Shown piece by piece: positions 35,534-43,594 of a stretch of DNA of 64,000 nt (within the stretch, counting starts at the first letter, position 1; every line of letters begins with the position of its first letter). The position numbers were made by a program, and so were the translations under genes. The stretch covers positions 104,630 through 168,629 of the forward strand of contig NZ_VJNO01000014.1 of NCBI RefSeq assembly GCF_007096885.1. The letters run 5' to 3'. This stretch comes from Streptomyces sp. 130. GTDB taxonomy: Bacteria; Actinomycetota; Actinomycetes; Streptomycetales; Streptomycetaceae. The notes under the pieces are model-generated. The model did not search any database, was not told the DNA's origin, and saw only the letters and a program-made list of their open reading frames with translations.

Positions 35534-36427
35534 TTACGGGGACACCGGCTCGCGGTCCTCCCGCGCGTCCTTCGACAGCTGCTCCAGGAAGGGTTCGACC
35601 GCGGCGCGCCAGCCCTCCGGCTGGTCGAAGTGCACGAGGTGGCCGGCGTCGGCCACCTCGGCGTACTGACCGCGCGGCAGGACCCGGACCATCTCCTGTG
35701 CCTCCGCCCGGCCGAGCTCGCCGTCCAGGCCGCGCAGCACCAGCGTCGGGCACCTGACCTGGGCCAGCTCCTCCCAGTGCGCGTCGAAGACCCAGGTGGC
35801 GCGGGATTCCAGCATGTGGCGCCGGGAGAACACGGGCCACCAGCCGCCGTCCCGCTCGGCCATCACCTCGGCGTAGAAGGCGCCCCGGGACGGGCTGGGG
35901 CGCTCCACCCACGGGTCCTCCTCGCCGAACCACCGCCGCACGGCCTCGGGCGAGGCGAAGGGCAGCGGCCAGCCGGCGAACCAGTCCTCCCACTCGCGCT
36001 GTGAGGCCGCGCCGAGCGCGGAGGCGCGCATGTCGCAGACGACGAGCGCGCGGACCAGGTCGGGGCGCTTGGCGGCGAGCTGCCAGGCGGTGAGCGCTCC
36101 CATGGAGTGGCCGACGAGCGTGACGGGGGCGAGCCCCAGCTGTTCGATCACCGCCTCGGCGTCCGCCACGTAGGCGTCGCGGGTGTAGGAGCCGTCGGCC
36201 GGTTTCCCGCTGTCGCCGTGGCCGCGCTGGTCGAGGCCGACCGGCCGGTGCCGCTCGGCGAGCCAGCCGGCGGCGGACGCCCAGTGCGAGGCCCTGCCCA
36301 TCAGGCCGTGCAGCAGTAAGACGGCGGGGGCCGGGGCGCCGTCCGCGCCCGCCCCGGGCGGGTCGGCGAACTCCCAGGCCGCGAGGCGTACGCCGTCCGA
36401 TCCGGTCACTTCGATGCGCCGCGCCAT
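35534..36427 (-). CDS. Alpha/beta hydrolase, 297 aa
   Basis: Nucleophile elbow VGHSMGALTAW (Ser near residue 111), oxyanion motif LLHGLMGRASHW, and C-terminal DAGHLVHFDQPEG (His) make a complete hydrolase triad pattern, with an Asp expected in the LRGLDGELGRAEA region. It is probably a cytoplasmic esterase, lactonase or epoxide-hydrolase type enzyme; the substrate cannot be told. ATG 36427 is preferred to the GTG four codons upstream, whose GGGG is too close to act as a ribosome site. Confidence 0.9.
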   Translation of the reverse strand: MARRIEVTGSDGVRLAAWEFADPPGAGADGAPAPAVLLLHGLMGRASHWASAAGWLAERHRPVGLDQRGHGDSGKPADGSYTRDAYVADAEAVIEQLGLAPVTLVGHSMGALTAWQLAAKRPDLVRALVVCDMRASALGAASQREWEDWFAGWPLPFASPEAVRRWFGEEDPWVERPSPSRGAFYAEVMAERDGGWWPVFSRRHMLESRATWVFDAHWEELAQVRCPTLVLRGLDGELGRAEAQEMVRVLPRGQYAEVADAGHLVHFDQPEGWRAAVEPFLEQLSKDAREDREPVSP

Positions 36428-36837
36428 AGCTTCTGGCACCCCCTTCTCTCCCTGGGAACACCTGCTGGGTCACCGGGTGGTCACGTAGGCCAGACTATCG
36501 AACCTCTATTCGAAAACGGGGATCTGCCAGCCAACACCGCTCGTTCGAGTGACTGCTTCCCAGGATTGACGACGGCAGCTGCGGGGAGATCTTCTGCGGG
36601 AGGCGCGCCACTCGGGGATGAGGGCTCGCGGGACCGACCTCGAGAGCTCGGGGCTCCAGGTCGGGCACAGGGAGGGACAGGCCCCGGTGCCTTGCGGCGC
36701 CGGGGCCATCCGCTTGTCTCGTACGACGGGCGCATCGCGGCTCCCCTCCCCGGCGGCACCGGCGGCGGCCCACACGCTCAGCCACCCCTCCGCCACAGCC
36801 TGGCACGGTCCGCGCCGGAGCGCTGCGGTTCGGGACG

Positions 36838-36880
36838 AAAAAAGAAGGACCGGCCACCGGCGGCTGCCGGTGCCCGGTCC
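36838..36880 (-). terminator. Intrinsic terminator of the dmdR1-like transcript
   Basis: On the minus strand GGACCGGGCACCGGC (36880-36866) pairs with GCCGGTGGCCGGTCC (36861-36847), with one mismatch in 15. The stem is followed by TTCTTTTTT (36846-36838). A classic U-tail is unusual in this genome and makes the call strong. Confidence 0.8.
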
Positions 36881-37019
36881 CCCGGAAGGTCTCGGACGGT
36901 CTGCCCGGAAGTCTCGGGCGGTCCGCCCGGAACGGTCTCGGACGGTCCGCCCGGAAGGTCTCGGGCGGTCCGCCCGGAAGGTCTCGGGCGGTCCGCCCGG
37001 AACGGTCTCGGACGGTCTG
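36881..37019 (-). repeat. Six-copy tandem repeat of 22-24 bp in the 3' untranslated region of the dmdR1-like gene
   Basis: Units begin CCCGGAA on the plus strand at 36881, 36904, 36926, 36950, 36973 and 36996, with lengths 23, 22, 24, 23, 23 and 24. Four of the copies contain the odd palindrome GGCGGTCCGCC or a close variant. The array starts 15 bases after the stop codon and ends at the terminator, so it should be transcribed. Confidence 0.85.
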
Positions 37020-37034
37020 CCCGGAAAACGAGCC

Positions 37035-37727
37035 CTACCGCTTGGCGACGAAGACGTGCGAGGCGATCTCCGAGTCCAGCTCCGCCGCCTCACCGCTGCT
37101 GCCGACCAGCACCCCGCCGGGCGACTGCGTCACGCTGACCACGGAGCCGGGCTGCACGCCCGCCCGCCGCAGCGTGTACATCAGCTGGGCGTCCGTCTGG
37201 ATCGGCTCCCCGATCCGGCGGACCACCACCGTCTTGCCGTCGCCGCCCGGGTCGAGATCGGACAGGCTGACCATGCCCTCGTCGAGGAACGGGTCCGCCT
37301 CGGCCTTCTCGCCCAGCTCCTCCAGGCCCGGGATGGGATTCCCGTACGGCGACTCCGTCGGGTGGCGGAGCAGCTCCAGCACCCGGCGCTCGACCGCCTC
37401 GCTCATCACGTGCTCCCACCGGCACGCCTCGGCGTGGACCTGCTCCCACTCCAGGCCGATCACGTCGACCAGCAGGCACTCGGCCAGCCGGTGCTTGCGC
37501 ATGACGCGGGTCGCCAGCCGGCGGCCCTCCTCCGTCAGCTCCAGGTGCCGGTCGCCCGCGACCTGGACCAGGCCGTCGCGCTCCATCCGCGCCACGGTCT
37601 GGCTGACGGTCGGACCGCTCTGGTCCAGCCGTTCCGCGATCCGGGCGCGCATGGGGACCACGCCTTCCTCTTCGAGTTCGAGGATGGTGCGGAGATACAT
37701 CTCCGTGGTGTCGATCAGTCCGGACAT
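37035..37727 (-). CDS. dmdR1: DtxR/IdeR-family iron-dependent repressor (DmdR1-like), 230 aa
   Basis: The N-terminal winged helix (LIDTTEMYLRTILELEEEGV, SGPTVSQTVARMERDGLV) is followed by the metal-binding/dimerisation domain (EACRWEHVMSEAVERRVLEL, RHPTESPYGNPIPG) and an SH3-like C-terminal domain. The conserved HxxxE and Cys-Arg-Trp-Glu-His metal ligands are present. It should repress siderophore and iron-uptake genes when Fe(II) is bound. The start MSGLIDTTE at 37727 is the standard family start. It diverges from the SIS gene, an arrangement I recall for dmdR1 in S. coelicolor. Confidence 0.93.
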   Translation of the reverse strand: MSGLIDTTEMYLRTILELEEEGVVPMRARIAERLDQSGPTVSQTVARMERDGLVQVAGDRHLELTEEGRRLATRVMRKHRLAECLLVDVIGLEWEQVHAEACRWEHVMSEAVERRVLELLRHPTESPYGNPIPGLEELGEKAEADPFLDEGMVSLSDLDPGGDGKTVVVRRIGEPIQTDAQLMYTLRRAGVQPGSVVSVTQSPGGVLVGSSGEAAELDSEIASHVFVAKR

Positions 37728-37824
37728 TCGTGCCCCTCGATGCAATCGTGCGCTGGCCCTGCACCAATTCTGACGCATCGCGCGCGGAACCGTGCCCCGC
37801 CGTCGCCACCGGGGCCGTGCGGTA

Positions 37825-37850
37825 TTGACAGGTCACTGGTCCAGACCGCA
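37825..37850 (+). promoter_or_regulatory. DasR-type (dre) site next to a TTGACA box, upstream of the SIS gene
   Basis: TTGACA at 37825-37830 is a perfect -35 hexamer. Directly after it, ACTGGTCCAGACC (37835-37847) matches the dre consensus ACTGGTCTAGACCACT at 13 of its first 13 positions except one (C for T). It lies between the divergent dmdR1-like and SIS genes. From memory, DasR has been reported to act on dmdR1 in S. coelicolor. No good -10 was found. Confidence 0.7.
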
Positions 37851-37910
37851 ACGTGATCGGCGTTACGGACGCCCCATGGGCGTCCCACCCCGCCGGAAAG
37901 GTCCTCCTCG

Positions 37911-38666
37911 ATGAGCGAAAGCAAGCTGGCCGGTCAGTTCTTCGATGCGGCGATCGGCCTGCTGGGGCGGGTGCGGGACGAGGAGGCCGGCAACATCGCC
38001 GCCGCCGGTGCCGCGATCGCCGACACCGTCGAGGCGGGCGGCCGGCTCTTCGCCTTCGGCGCCGGGCACTCCTCGCTCGCCGCGCAGGACGTCGTCTACC
38101 GGGCGGGCGGGTTCGCCCTGATGAACCTCATGGCCGTGCCCGGGGCCCTCGGCGTGGACGTCATGCCCGCGACCCTCGGCTCGGCCCTGGAACGCGTGGA
38201 CGGCCTCGCGGGCGCGGTGCTCGACTCCAGCCCCGCGAAGTCCGGCGACGTGCTCGTGATCATCTCGCTCTCCGGGCGCAACGCGCTGCCCGTCGAGATG
38301 GCGCTCAACGCCCGCGCGCTGGGCCTGAAGGTCATCGGCGTCACCTCGGTCGCCTACGCGGCGGAGACCCGGTCCCGGCACAGCTCGGGCGGCTTCCTGC
38401 GGGACCACTGCGACATCGTCCTCGACAGCAAGATCGCGGTCGGCGACGCGGAGATCGAGGTGGACGGCGTCGAGGCGCCGTTCGCGCCGGCCTCCACGGT
38501 GGTCACCAGCGCGATCATGCAGAGCATGATGGCCGCGGCGGCGGAGCGGCTGCTGGAGCGGGGCATCGAGCCGCCGCTGCTGCGGTCGGGGAACGTGGAC
38601 GGCGGGCACGAGTGGAACGGGCGCGTGATGAGGCAGTACGCGGACCGGATCTTCTACCGGCACTGA
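37911..38666 (+). CDS. nagS: SIS-domain phosphosugar protein (NagS-like), 251 aa
   Basis: The SIS motifs LFAFGAGHSSLAAQDVVYRA and GDVLVIISLSGRNALPVEMA are complete. In this family the domain binds aminosugar phosphates. The protein matches, as I recall it, S. coelicolor SCO4393, named NagS and reported to act on N-acetylglucosamine-6-phosphate and to underlie aminosugar toxicity. The upstream DasR-like site supports an aminosugar role. The last 27 bases, including the stop codon, are duplicated in tandem. The symbol rests on recollection of locus context and should be confirmed. Confidence 0.88.
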   Translation: MSESKLAGQFFDAAIGLLGRVRDEEAGNIAAAGAAIADTVEAGGRLFAFGAGHSSLAAQDVVYRAGGFALMNLMAVPGALGVDVMPATLGSALERVDGLAGAVLDSSPAKSGDVLVIISLSGRNALPVEMALNARALGLKVIGVTSVAYAAETRSRHSSGGFLRDHCDIVLDSKIAVGDAEIEVDGVEAPFAPASTVVTSAIMQSMMAAAAERLLERGIEPPLLRSGNVDGGHEWNGRVMRQYADRIFYRH

Positions 38667-38694
38667 GCGGACCGGATCTTCTACCGGCACTGAG
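38641..38694 (+). repeat. Perfect 27-bp tandem duplication across the SIS gene stop codon
   Basis: Bases 38641-38667 and 38668-38694 are identical. The first copy encodes the C-terminal residues DRIFYRH plus the TGA; the second is non-coding. The reading frame is unaffected. Confidence 0.95.
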
Positions 38695-38757
38695 GCGTAC
38701 GGGCCCCCGGGCGCCCCGGCCCGAAAGGCGCCGCCCCCGGCGGCACCGGTTCCGTCC

Positions 38758-40110
38758 TCAATCGCCGGACGGGCCGGGAAGGCCGCCGGACGGGCCGGAG
38801 CGGCCCCCCGCCAGGTGCAGGTCCACCGAGGCCGCCACCCGGGCCGCCACCGTCTCCGCGTACACCGCGTCCGGGCGTTCGAACGCGCTGCGGTGCGCGG
38901 AGCGGAGGAACGTCACCACGCCCAGGGTGCGACCGCGGCTGCGCAGCACCGTGCACAGCACGTGGACCGCGTCCGGCGGCCACTGGCGCCGGCGGGCCCA
39001 CTCGCCGTCCGTCCGCCCGGCCCCCGCCGACGCGCGCACCGGGCCCGTGCGGTCCACCGCCTGGAGGGCCGGGTGGCCCGGGGCGTACCGCACGGGGATG
39101 CCGCCCCCGGCCACCGGGAGGCAGGGGCCCGGCGCGTCGGCCGGGGTGGCCGCCGCCCGGACCAGCCGCTCCCCCGCCACCAGGTCGACCAGCGCGTGGT
39201 CGGCGAACCCGGCCAGCGCGAAGTCGAGCGACGCCATCGCGGCCTCCATCGGGTCCTCGCACTCCGCGGCGGACCGCGAGGCGCGGTGCAGCTGGTTGGA
39301 GCGGAAGCGCAGCCGGTCCGCCTCCTGGGCGGCGAGCCGGGCCTCCGTGACGTCCTGGAAGACCCAGCCGGCGCCCAGCGGCACGGGCTCCTCGGTGAGC
39401 GGGGAGGCCAGCCGCAGGAAGCCGCTGCGCCAGCAGCGACGGCGGGTGCCCGCACCCTCGCGCAGGGTCACCCACAGCTCGGCGGGTGCGTCCGGCGCCC
39501 CCTCGGCGAGGACGTGCTGAAGCGCGCCCTCCAGTTCCTCGACCCCCTGGGCGATCAGCTCGCCGAGCGGCCGGCCGAGCGGCGTCGTACGGCCGGCGCC
39601 CAACGCCCGGGCCGCGTGGGCGTTGACGACGGTGGGGCGCAGGTCCACGTCGACCAGGACGACGCCCCAGGAGGCGTCCTCGAACAGCGCCTCGCTCAGC
39701 GCGATGGCCCGCTCCAGGTCGATCTGGGCGTGCACCTCGCTGAACGCGCAGTACACCCCGGCCGGCTTCCCGTCCGCGCCCCGGACCCCGGCGGACTGGG
39801 TGCGCACCAGGACCCGGCCGCCGTCCTTGCGCAGCAGCGCGAACTCGTGGACCCGGCGGCCCGGCGCGCCCATGACGGCCATCAGCCGCCGCTGCACATC
39901 GTCCGCGTCGGCCCGGCGGACCGCCCAGCCGGCCAGCCCCGGCCGGCCCACGGCCTCCTCGGCGGACCAGCCGAGGACCCGCTCGGCCTCGCGGTTCCAG
40001 TGGGTGACGGTGCCGTCCGCGTCGAAGGCGCAGAGCGCCGCGTCCATGCCGTCGAGGAGGGCCGCCAGCAGCTCCGCACCGGCCGTCCCCCTGCTCGTGG
40101 AAGCACTCAT
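38758..40110 (-). CDS. PAS-GAF-type sensor protein, 450 aa
   Basis: Two PAS-like modules (LDGMDAALCAFDADGTVTHW, later LFEDASWGVVLVDVDLRPTV) are followed by a GAF-like C-terminal region (HALVDLVAGERLVRAAATPA, AVHVLCTVLRSRGRTLGVVT). In Streptomyces such proteins often end in a PP2C phosphatase; no phosphatase domain follows here, so it is a stand-alone sensor or adaptor. AAGGGG six bases before ATG 40110 favours that start over one ten codons upstream. Confidence 0.85.
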   Translation of the reverse strand: MSASTSRGTAGAELLAALLDGMDAALCAFDADGTVTHWNREAERVLGWSAEEAVGRPGLAGWAVRRADADDVQRRLMAVMGAPGRRVHEFALLRKDGGRVLVRTQSAGVRGADGKPAGVYCAFSEVHAQIDLERAIALSEALFEDASWGVVLVDVDLRPTVVNAHAARALGAGRTTPLGRPLGELIAQGVEELEGALQHVLAEGAPDAPAELWVTLREGAGTRRRCWRSGFLRLASPLTEEPVPLGAGWVFQDVTEARLAAQEADRLRFRSNQLHRASRSAAECEDPMEAAMASLDFALAGFADHALVDLVAGERLVRAAATPADAPGPCLPVAGGGIPVRYAPGHPALQAVDRTGPVRASAGAGRTDGEWARRRQWPPDAVHVLCTVLRSRGRTLGVVTFLRSAHRSAFERPDAVYAETVAARVAASVDLHLAGGRSGPSGGLPGPSGD

Positions 40111-40220
40111 CCCGGTCCCCTTGCGAGAGGTGTCCGCCATAGCCGCACGTCAGACCATTGAACTCGAACGTGACCCACGGCACAGCGACTTTGCCGGAAA
40201 TCGGTCCGCCGTTAATTCAC

Positions 40221-40250
40221 TTGCCCGGCCCGGGGGGCGGTTCCTAAGGT
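40221..40250 (+). promoter_or_regulatory. HrdB-type promoter candidate upstream of the micro-ORF
   Basis: TTGCCC (40221-40226), an 18-base spacer and TAAGGT (40245-40250) resemble the Streptomyces housekeeping consensus. Transcription would begin near 40257, a few bases before the Shine-Dalgarno sequence. Confidence 0.5.
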
Positions 40251-40282
40251 GGCCGTACACGCGAAAGGAGGTGATCCGAAAA

Positions 40283-40321
40283 GTGCAGTCTTATCGGATT
40301 CGTGAGGTGGCTGCGGGCTGA
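40283..40321 (+). CDS. Candidate 12-residue micro-ORF with full-length anti-SD complement
   Basis: GAAAGGAGGTGATCC at 40263-40277 is complementary to essentially the whole 3' tail of 16S rRNA. Eleven bases after its GGAGG core, GTG opens the peptide VQSYRIREVAAG, then TGA. A GC-rich hairpin begins at the stop codon. I recognise no family. It may be a small peptide gene, a translated leader, or an sRNA that sequesters ribosomes. Only the sequence arrangement supports it. Confidence 0.4.
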   Translation: MQSYRIREVAAG

Positions 40322-40360
40322 CTGCCCGTCGTCGCACGTCGTGCACCTCGGCGGGCAGTC
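40320..40360 (+). terminator. Hairpin at the end of the micro-ORF
   Basis: GACTGCCCG (40320-40328) pairs perfectly with CGGGCAGTC (40352-40360), and the loop itself contains the smaller palindrome GCACGTCGTGC. It can act as a terminator or as a stable RNA end. No U-tract follows. Confidence 0.6.
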
Positions 40361-40466
40361 CGCCGAAACCCAAGCAGTCACCGACCCGCAGGCTCGCCGG
40401 TAGATCCGGCCGGCTCCCTCCGCGAGGAGGGGACCAGAGCCTGCGGGTTCTGCTTTTCCCGGCCCC

Positions 40467-40530
40467 CGTAAGCCTCGTACGGCTCCACGTAAGGCTTTAC
40501 GTGCGGCTCCACGTACGGCTTTACGGGCAC
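40467..40530 (-). repeat. 12-bp tandem repeats at the pdxH stop codon
   Basis: Units of the type GTAAAGCCGTAC / GTGGAGCCGCAC are repeated four times on the minus strand and start inside the last codons of pdxH. In the +1 frame they would encode VKPYVEP-type repeats, but the pdxH stop precedes them. Probably local slippage. Confidence 0.7.
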
Positions 40531-41204
40531 AGCCGCTCGACGCGCCACTTGCCGTCCTCGCCGCCCTCGCGGACGTAACGCAGCCGGTCGTGGAGCCGGT
40601 TCTCGTGGCCCTGCCAGAACTCGATCGTCTCGGGGACGACGCGGAAGCCGCCCCAGTGCGGGGGCGCCGGGACCTTCTCGCCCTCCGGGTAGCGGGCCGA
40701 CAACTCCTCGTAACGGGCGGTCAGCTCCTCGCGGCTGCCGATCACCGCGGACTGGTCGCTCGCCCAGGCGCCGAGCTGGGAGCCGTGCGGGCGGGTGCGG
40801 AAGTAGGCGACGGTCTCCTCGCGGGCGACGCGGGCCGCGCTGCCGGTGACGATGACCTGGCGGGCCAGCGGGTGCCAGGGGAAGAGCAGCGAGACGTACG
40901 GGTTGGCCGTCAGCTCGCGGCCCTTGCGGGAGCCGTAGTTGGTGAAGAAGACGAAGCCGCGCGCGTCGTACATCTTCAGCAGCACCGTGCGGGAGGAGGG
41001 GCGGCCCTCGGGGGTCGCCGTGGAGACCACCATGGCGTTCGGCTCGTGGAGCGTGCCGCCGGCGGCGACCTGTCGGAACCAGCGCGCGAACTGGTCCATC
41101 GGGTCGGGCGCGAGAGAGTCCTCGGTGAAGGTCTCGGATCGGTATTGCTCGCGCATCGCGGCCGGATCGGTGGTGGAATCGAAGGAGGAGTCTGGGGTGG
41201 GCAC
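40521..41204 (-). CDS. pdxH: Pyridoxamine 5'-phosphate oxidase PdxH, 227 aa
   Basis: FMN-binding motifs [20 protein letters not shown] and [20 protein letters not shown] are followed by the C-terminal [16 protein letters not shown] and WRVERLCP. The usual family ending is RLxP, so the protein is complete. It oxidises PNP/PMP to PLP with O2 and FMN. GTG 41204 is the natural start: further upstream the frame runs through the divergent citrate synthase gene. It ends amid the 12-bp repeats. Confidence 0.96.
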   Translation of the reverse strand: MPTPDSSFDSTTDPAAMREQYRSETFTEDSLAPDPMDQFARWFRQVAAGGTLHEPNAMVVSTATPEGRPSSRTVLLKMYDARGFVFFTNYGSRKGRELTANPYVSLLFPWHPLARQVIVTGSAARVAREETVAYFRTRPHGSQLGAWASDQSAVIGSREELTARYEELSARYPEGEKVPAPPHWGGFRVVPETIEFWQGHENRLHDRLRYVREGGEDGKWRVERLCP

Positions 41205-41279
41205 GGTGCCATCCTGCCGCAGCGGCCGGACGGGCCAAAGGCCCGCCCGGCGCAACCGTCGATCCGAGGGAGCCGCCTG

Positions 41280-42383
41280 ATGTCCGACTTCGTACCCGGA
41301 CTCGAAGGAGTCGTCGCGTTCGAGACGGAAATCGCCGAACCCGACAAGGAAGGCGGTTCGCTCCGGTACCGGGGCGTCGACATCGAGGATCTCGTCGGCC
41401 ACGTCTCCTTCGGCCATGTGTGGGGGCTGCTGGTGGACGGGGCGTTCGAGCCCGGTCTGCCGCCCGCCGAGCCGTTCCCGCTCCCCGTGCACTCCGGCGA
41501 CGTCCGCGTCGACGTGCAGGCCGCGCTGGCGATGCTCGCCCCGGTCTGGGGGCTGAGGCCGCTCCTGGACATCGACGCGGAGACCGCCCGCGAGAACCTG
41601 GCGCGGGCCGCCGTGATGGCGCTGTCGTACGTGGCGCAGTCGGCGCGCGGACAGGGCGTGCCGATGGTCCCGCAGCGGGAGATCGACAAGGCCGAGTCCG
41701 TCGTGGAGCGGTTCATGATCCGCTGGCGGGGCGAGCCGGACCCGCGCCATGTGAAGGCCGTCGACGCGTACTGGACGTCCGCCGCCGAACACGGCATGAA
41801 CGCCTCGACGTTCACCGCCCGGGTCATCGCCTCGACCGGGGCGGACGTGGCGGCTGCGCTGTCCGGCGCGGTGGGCGCCATGTCGGGCCCGCTGCACGGC
41901 GGCGCCCCGTCCCGGGTGCTCGGCATGATCGAGGAGATCGAGCGGACCGGGGACGCCACGGCGTACGTGAAGAAGGCGCTGGACAAGGGCGAGCGGCTGA
42001 TGGGCTTCGGCCACCGCGTCTACCGCGCGGAGGACCCGCGCGCCCGGGTGCTGCGGCGCACCGCCGAGGAGCTGGGCGCGCCGCGCTACGAGGTGGCGCG
42101 GGCGCTGGAGAAGGCGGCCCTGGAGGAGCTGCACGCGCGGCGCCCGGACCGGGTGCTCGCGACGAACGTGGAGTTCTGGGCGGCGATCATGCTGGACTTC
42201 GCCGAGGTGCCGGCGCCCATGTTCACGTCGATGTTCACCTGTGCCCGCACGGCGGGCTGGTCGGCCCACATCCTGGAGCAGAAGCGCACGGGCCGCCTGG
42301 TGCGCCCGTCGGCGCGTTACGTGGGCCCGGCCGCGCGGAGCCCGCGCGAGGTCGCGGGCTACGCGGAGCTGCCCAGGCCGTAG
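41280..42383 (+). CDS. Citrate synthase (type 2-like), 367 aa
   Basis: [20 protein letters not shown] and [20 protein letters not shown] carry the conserved catalytic His residues, and the later [20 protein letters not shown] supports the family. The length fits the shorter bacterial citrate/methylcitrate-type synthases. It catalyses condensation of oxaloacetate with acetyl-CoA, or propionyl-CoA in the methylcitrate variants; sequence reading cannot separate them. The ATG at 41280 follows CGAGGGAG. Divergent from pdxH. Confidence 0.93.
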   Translation: MSDFVPGLEGVVAFETEIAEPDKEGGSLRYRGVDIEDLVGHVSFGHVWGLLVDGAFEPGLPPAEPFPLPVHSGDVRVDVQAALAMLAPVWGLRPLLDIDAETARENLARAAVMALSYVAQSARGQGVPMVPQREIDKAESVVERFMIRWRGEPDPRHVKAVDAYWTSAAEHGMNASTFTARVIASTGADVAAALSGAVGAMSGPLHGGAPSRVLGMIEEIERTGDATAYVKKALDKGERLMGFGHRVYRAEDPRARVLRRTAEELGAPRYEVARALEKAALEELHARRPDRVLATNVEFWAAIMLDFAEVPAPMFTSMFTCARTAGWSAHILEQKRTGRLVRPSARYVGPAARSPREVAGYAELPRP

Positions 42384-42393
42384 CCGCAGGGGC

Positions 42394-42939
42394 TCAGCCC
42401 CGGTCGAGCGCCCAGGTCTGGAGGGCGTAGGGCCGCCCCTTCTCCTCGCCCTCGATGAGGGGTACGCCGAGCAGCCGGAAGCCGTTCGCGGCGGCGACGG
42501 CGACGCTGGCCGCGTTCTCCGCCTCCAGTTCCAGGATGACCCGGTCGACGCCCAGCTCCTCGAAGGCGTACTTGGCCATCACCCGCACCGCCCGCCCGGC
42601 GAGCCCCTGCCCGCGGTGGGCGGGGCCGACCGCGTAACCCAGCTCGGTGCCCTCGGGGGCGCGCCGCAGCATGACCTCGCCGAGCGGTGCGCCGCCGTCC
42701 AGGGTGATGGCGAGCAGCATCGACGTGCCGTCCGCCCGCAGCTGCCGGGCCTTCGCCAGCCGCGCGCGGGCGGCCTCCGCGTCGAACGGCGAGACGATCG
42801 GCGTCCAGTACGCGATGTCCGGGTGGTCGAAGAGGTCCGGCATGGCGGCGAGGTCGTCCTCGGTCCAGTCGCGCAGGACGAGCCCCTCACCGGTGAGTTC
42901 GACGTGTGCGGGGAAGGGAGGCGTGGCGCTGCTGGTCAT
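42394..42939 (-). CDS. GNAT-family N-acetyltransferase (RimJ/RimL-like), 181 aa
   Basis: The acetyl-CoA loop [20 protein letters not shown] and the preceding [20 protein letters not shown] are GNAT motif [22 protein letters not shown] is the conserved last strand-helix. MTSSATPP at 42939 is preferred to a start twelve codons upstream. It is convergent with the citrate synthase gene and 58 bases from the TetR gene. Substrate unknown; related enzymes modify ribosomal-protein N-termini or small amines. Confidence 0.88.
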   Translation of the reverse strand: MTSSATPPFPAHVELTGEGLVLRDWTEDDLAAMPDLFDHPDIAYWTPIVSPFDAEAARARLAKARQLRADGTSMLLAITLDGGAPLGEVMLRRAPEGTELGYAVGPAHRGQGLAGRAVRVMAKYAFEELGVDRVILELEAENAASVAVAAANGFRLLGVPLIEGEEKGRPYALQTWALDRG

Positions 42940-42997
42940 GGTGGGGACCCTATCCGGGCGGTCCGCCGGCACCAAGGCGTTTGTGCTCCCGGCCCGT

Positions 42998-43594
42998 TCA
43001 GCCCAGGGCCTCGTCCAGCAGGGCCGCCCACTGGGCGACGACCTTGCGGCGGCGGGCGGTGTCGTCGGTGAGGACGTTGGCGAGGCCGAGCCCCCGGGCC
43101 ATGTCGAGCAGCCCCTGCACGGTCTCCCGCACGCCGGGCCTCGCCTCGTCGGCGCGCAGGAGGTGGACGGCGATGCGGTGGGTCTCGCGGCCCACCCGGG
43201 CCTCCAGCTCCGTCACGCGGGGCCGCAGTTGCTCCTCGTTGGACGCGGCGACCCAGAGCTGGAGGGCGGCGCGGAAGAGGGGGCCCGTGTAGAGGTCGAC
43301 CAGGGCGGCGACGACGGCGGCGCGGTCCTGGGCGGGGACGGCGCGCAGGGCGGCGGAGCGTTCCTCGGCGACGTATTCGACGGCGGCGGTGAACAGGTCC
43401 TCGCGGGTGGGGAAGTGGTGCTGGGCCGCGCCCCGCGAGACCCCGGCCCGTTCCGCGACGACGGCGACGGTGGACCCGGCCCAGCCGTGCTCGGCGAGGC
43501 AGGCCACGGCGGCCTCCAGAAGGCGCCGGCGGGTGGCGCGGCTGCGGTCCTGTTTGGGGCCCGGGCCGGCCGAGCCCGGTGTCACAACGCCCAT
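42998..43594 (-). CDS. TetR-family regulator of the acyl-CoA pathway, 198 aa
   Basis: The N-terminal HTH (RRRLLEAAVACLAEHGWAGS, VAERAGVSRGAAQHHFPTRE) is typical TetR; the rest is a helical ligand domain. It overlaps the end of the enoyl-CoA hydratase gene: the ATG at 43594 lies inside it, and a GTG at 43585 would give a perfect GTGA overlap. Being co-transcribed with that gene, whose promoter carries the same palindrome as the distant six-gene operon, it is the best candidate repressor of both. An acyl-CoA inducer is inference. Confidence 0.9.
   Translation of the reverse strand: MGVVTPGSAGPGPKQDRSRATRRRLLEAAVACLAEHGWAGSTVAVVAERAGVSRGAAQHHFPTREDLFTAAVEYVAEERSAALRAVPAQDRAAVVAALVDLYTGPLFRAALQLWVAASNEEQLRPRVTELEARVGRETHRIAVHLLRADEARPGVRETVQGLLDMARGLGLANVLTDDTARRRKVVAQWAALLDEALG

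Larger units (their letters stand above)
36428..37034. other. 607-base intergenic region with a terminator and tandem repeats
   Basis: No gene was recognised. The half next to the hydrolase gene should carry its promoter. The other half is the 3' region of the dmdR1-like gene, with a six-copy tandem repeat at 36881-37019 followed by a U-tract terminator at 36838-36880. Confidence 0.6.
40141..40520. other. 380-base intergenic region with a promoter, micro-ORF and hairpin
   Basis: The spacer between the PAS gene and pdxH contains a plus-strand promoter-like pair (40221-40250), a very strong Shine-Dalgarno sequence, a 12-codon frame (40283-40321) and a hairpin (40320-40360). The part nearest pdxH carries 12-bp repeats (40467-40530). 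No longer gene was found. Confidence 0.6.

Noticed and set aside
36881..37019. A CRISPR array
   Set aside because: Units abut with no unique spacers and no cas genes are nearby. The same holds for 44442-44565.
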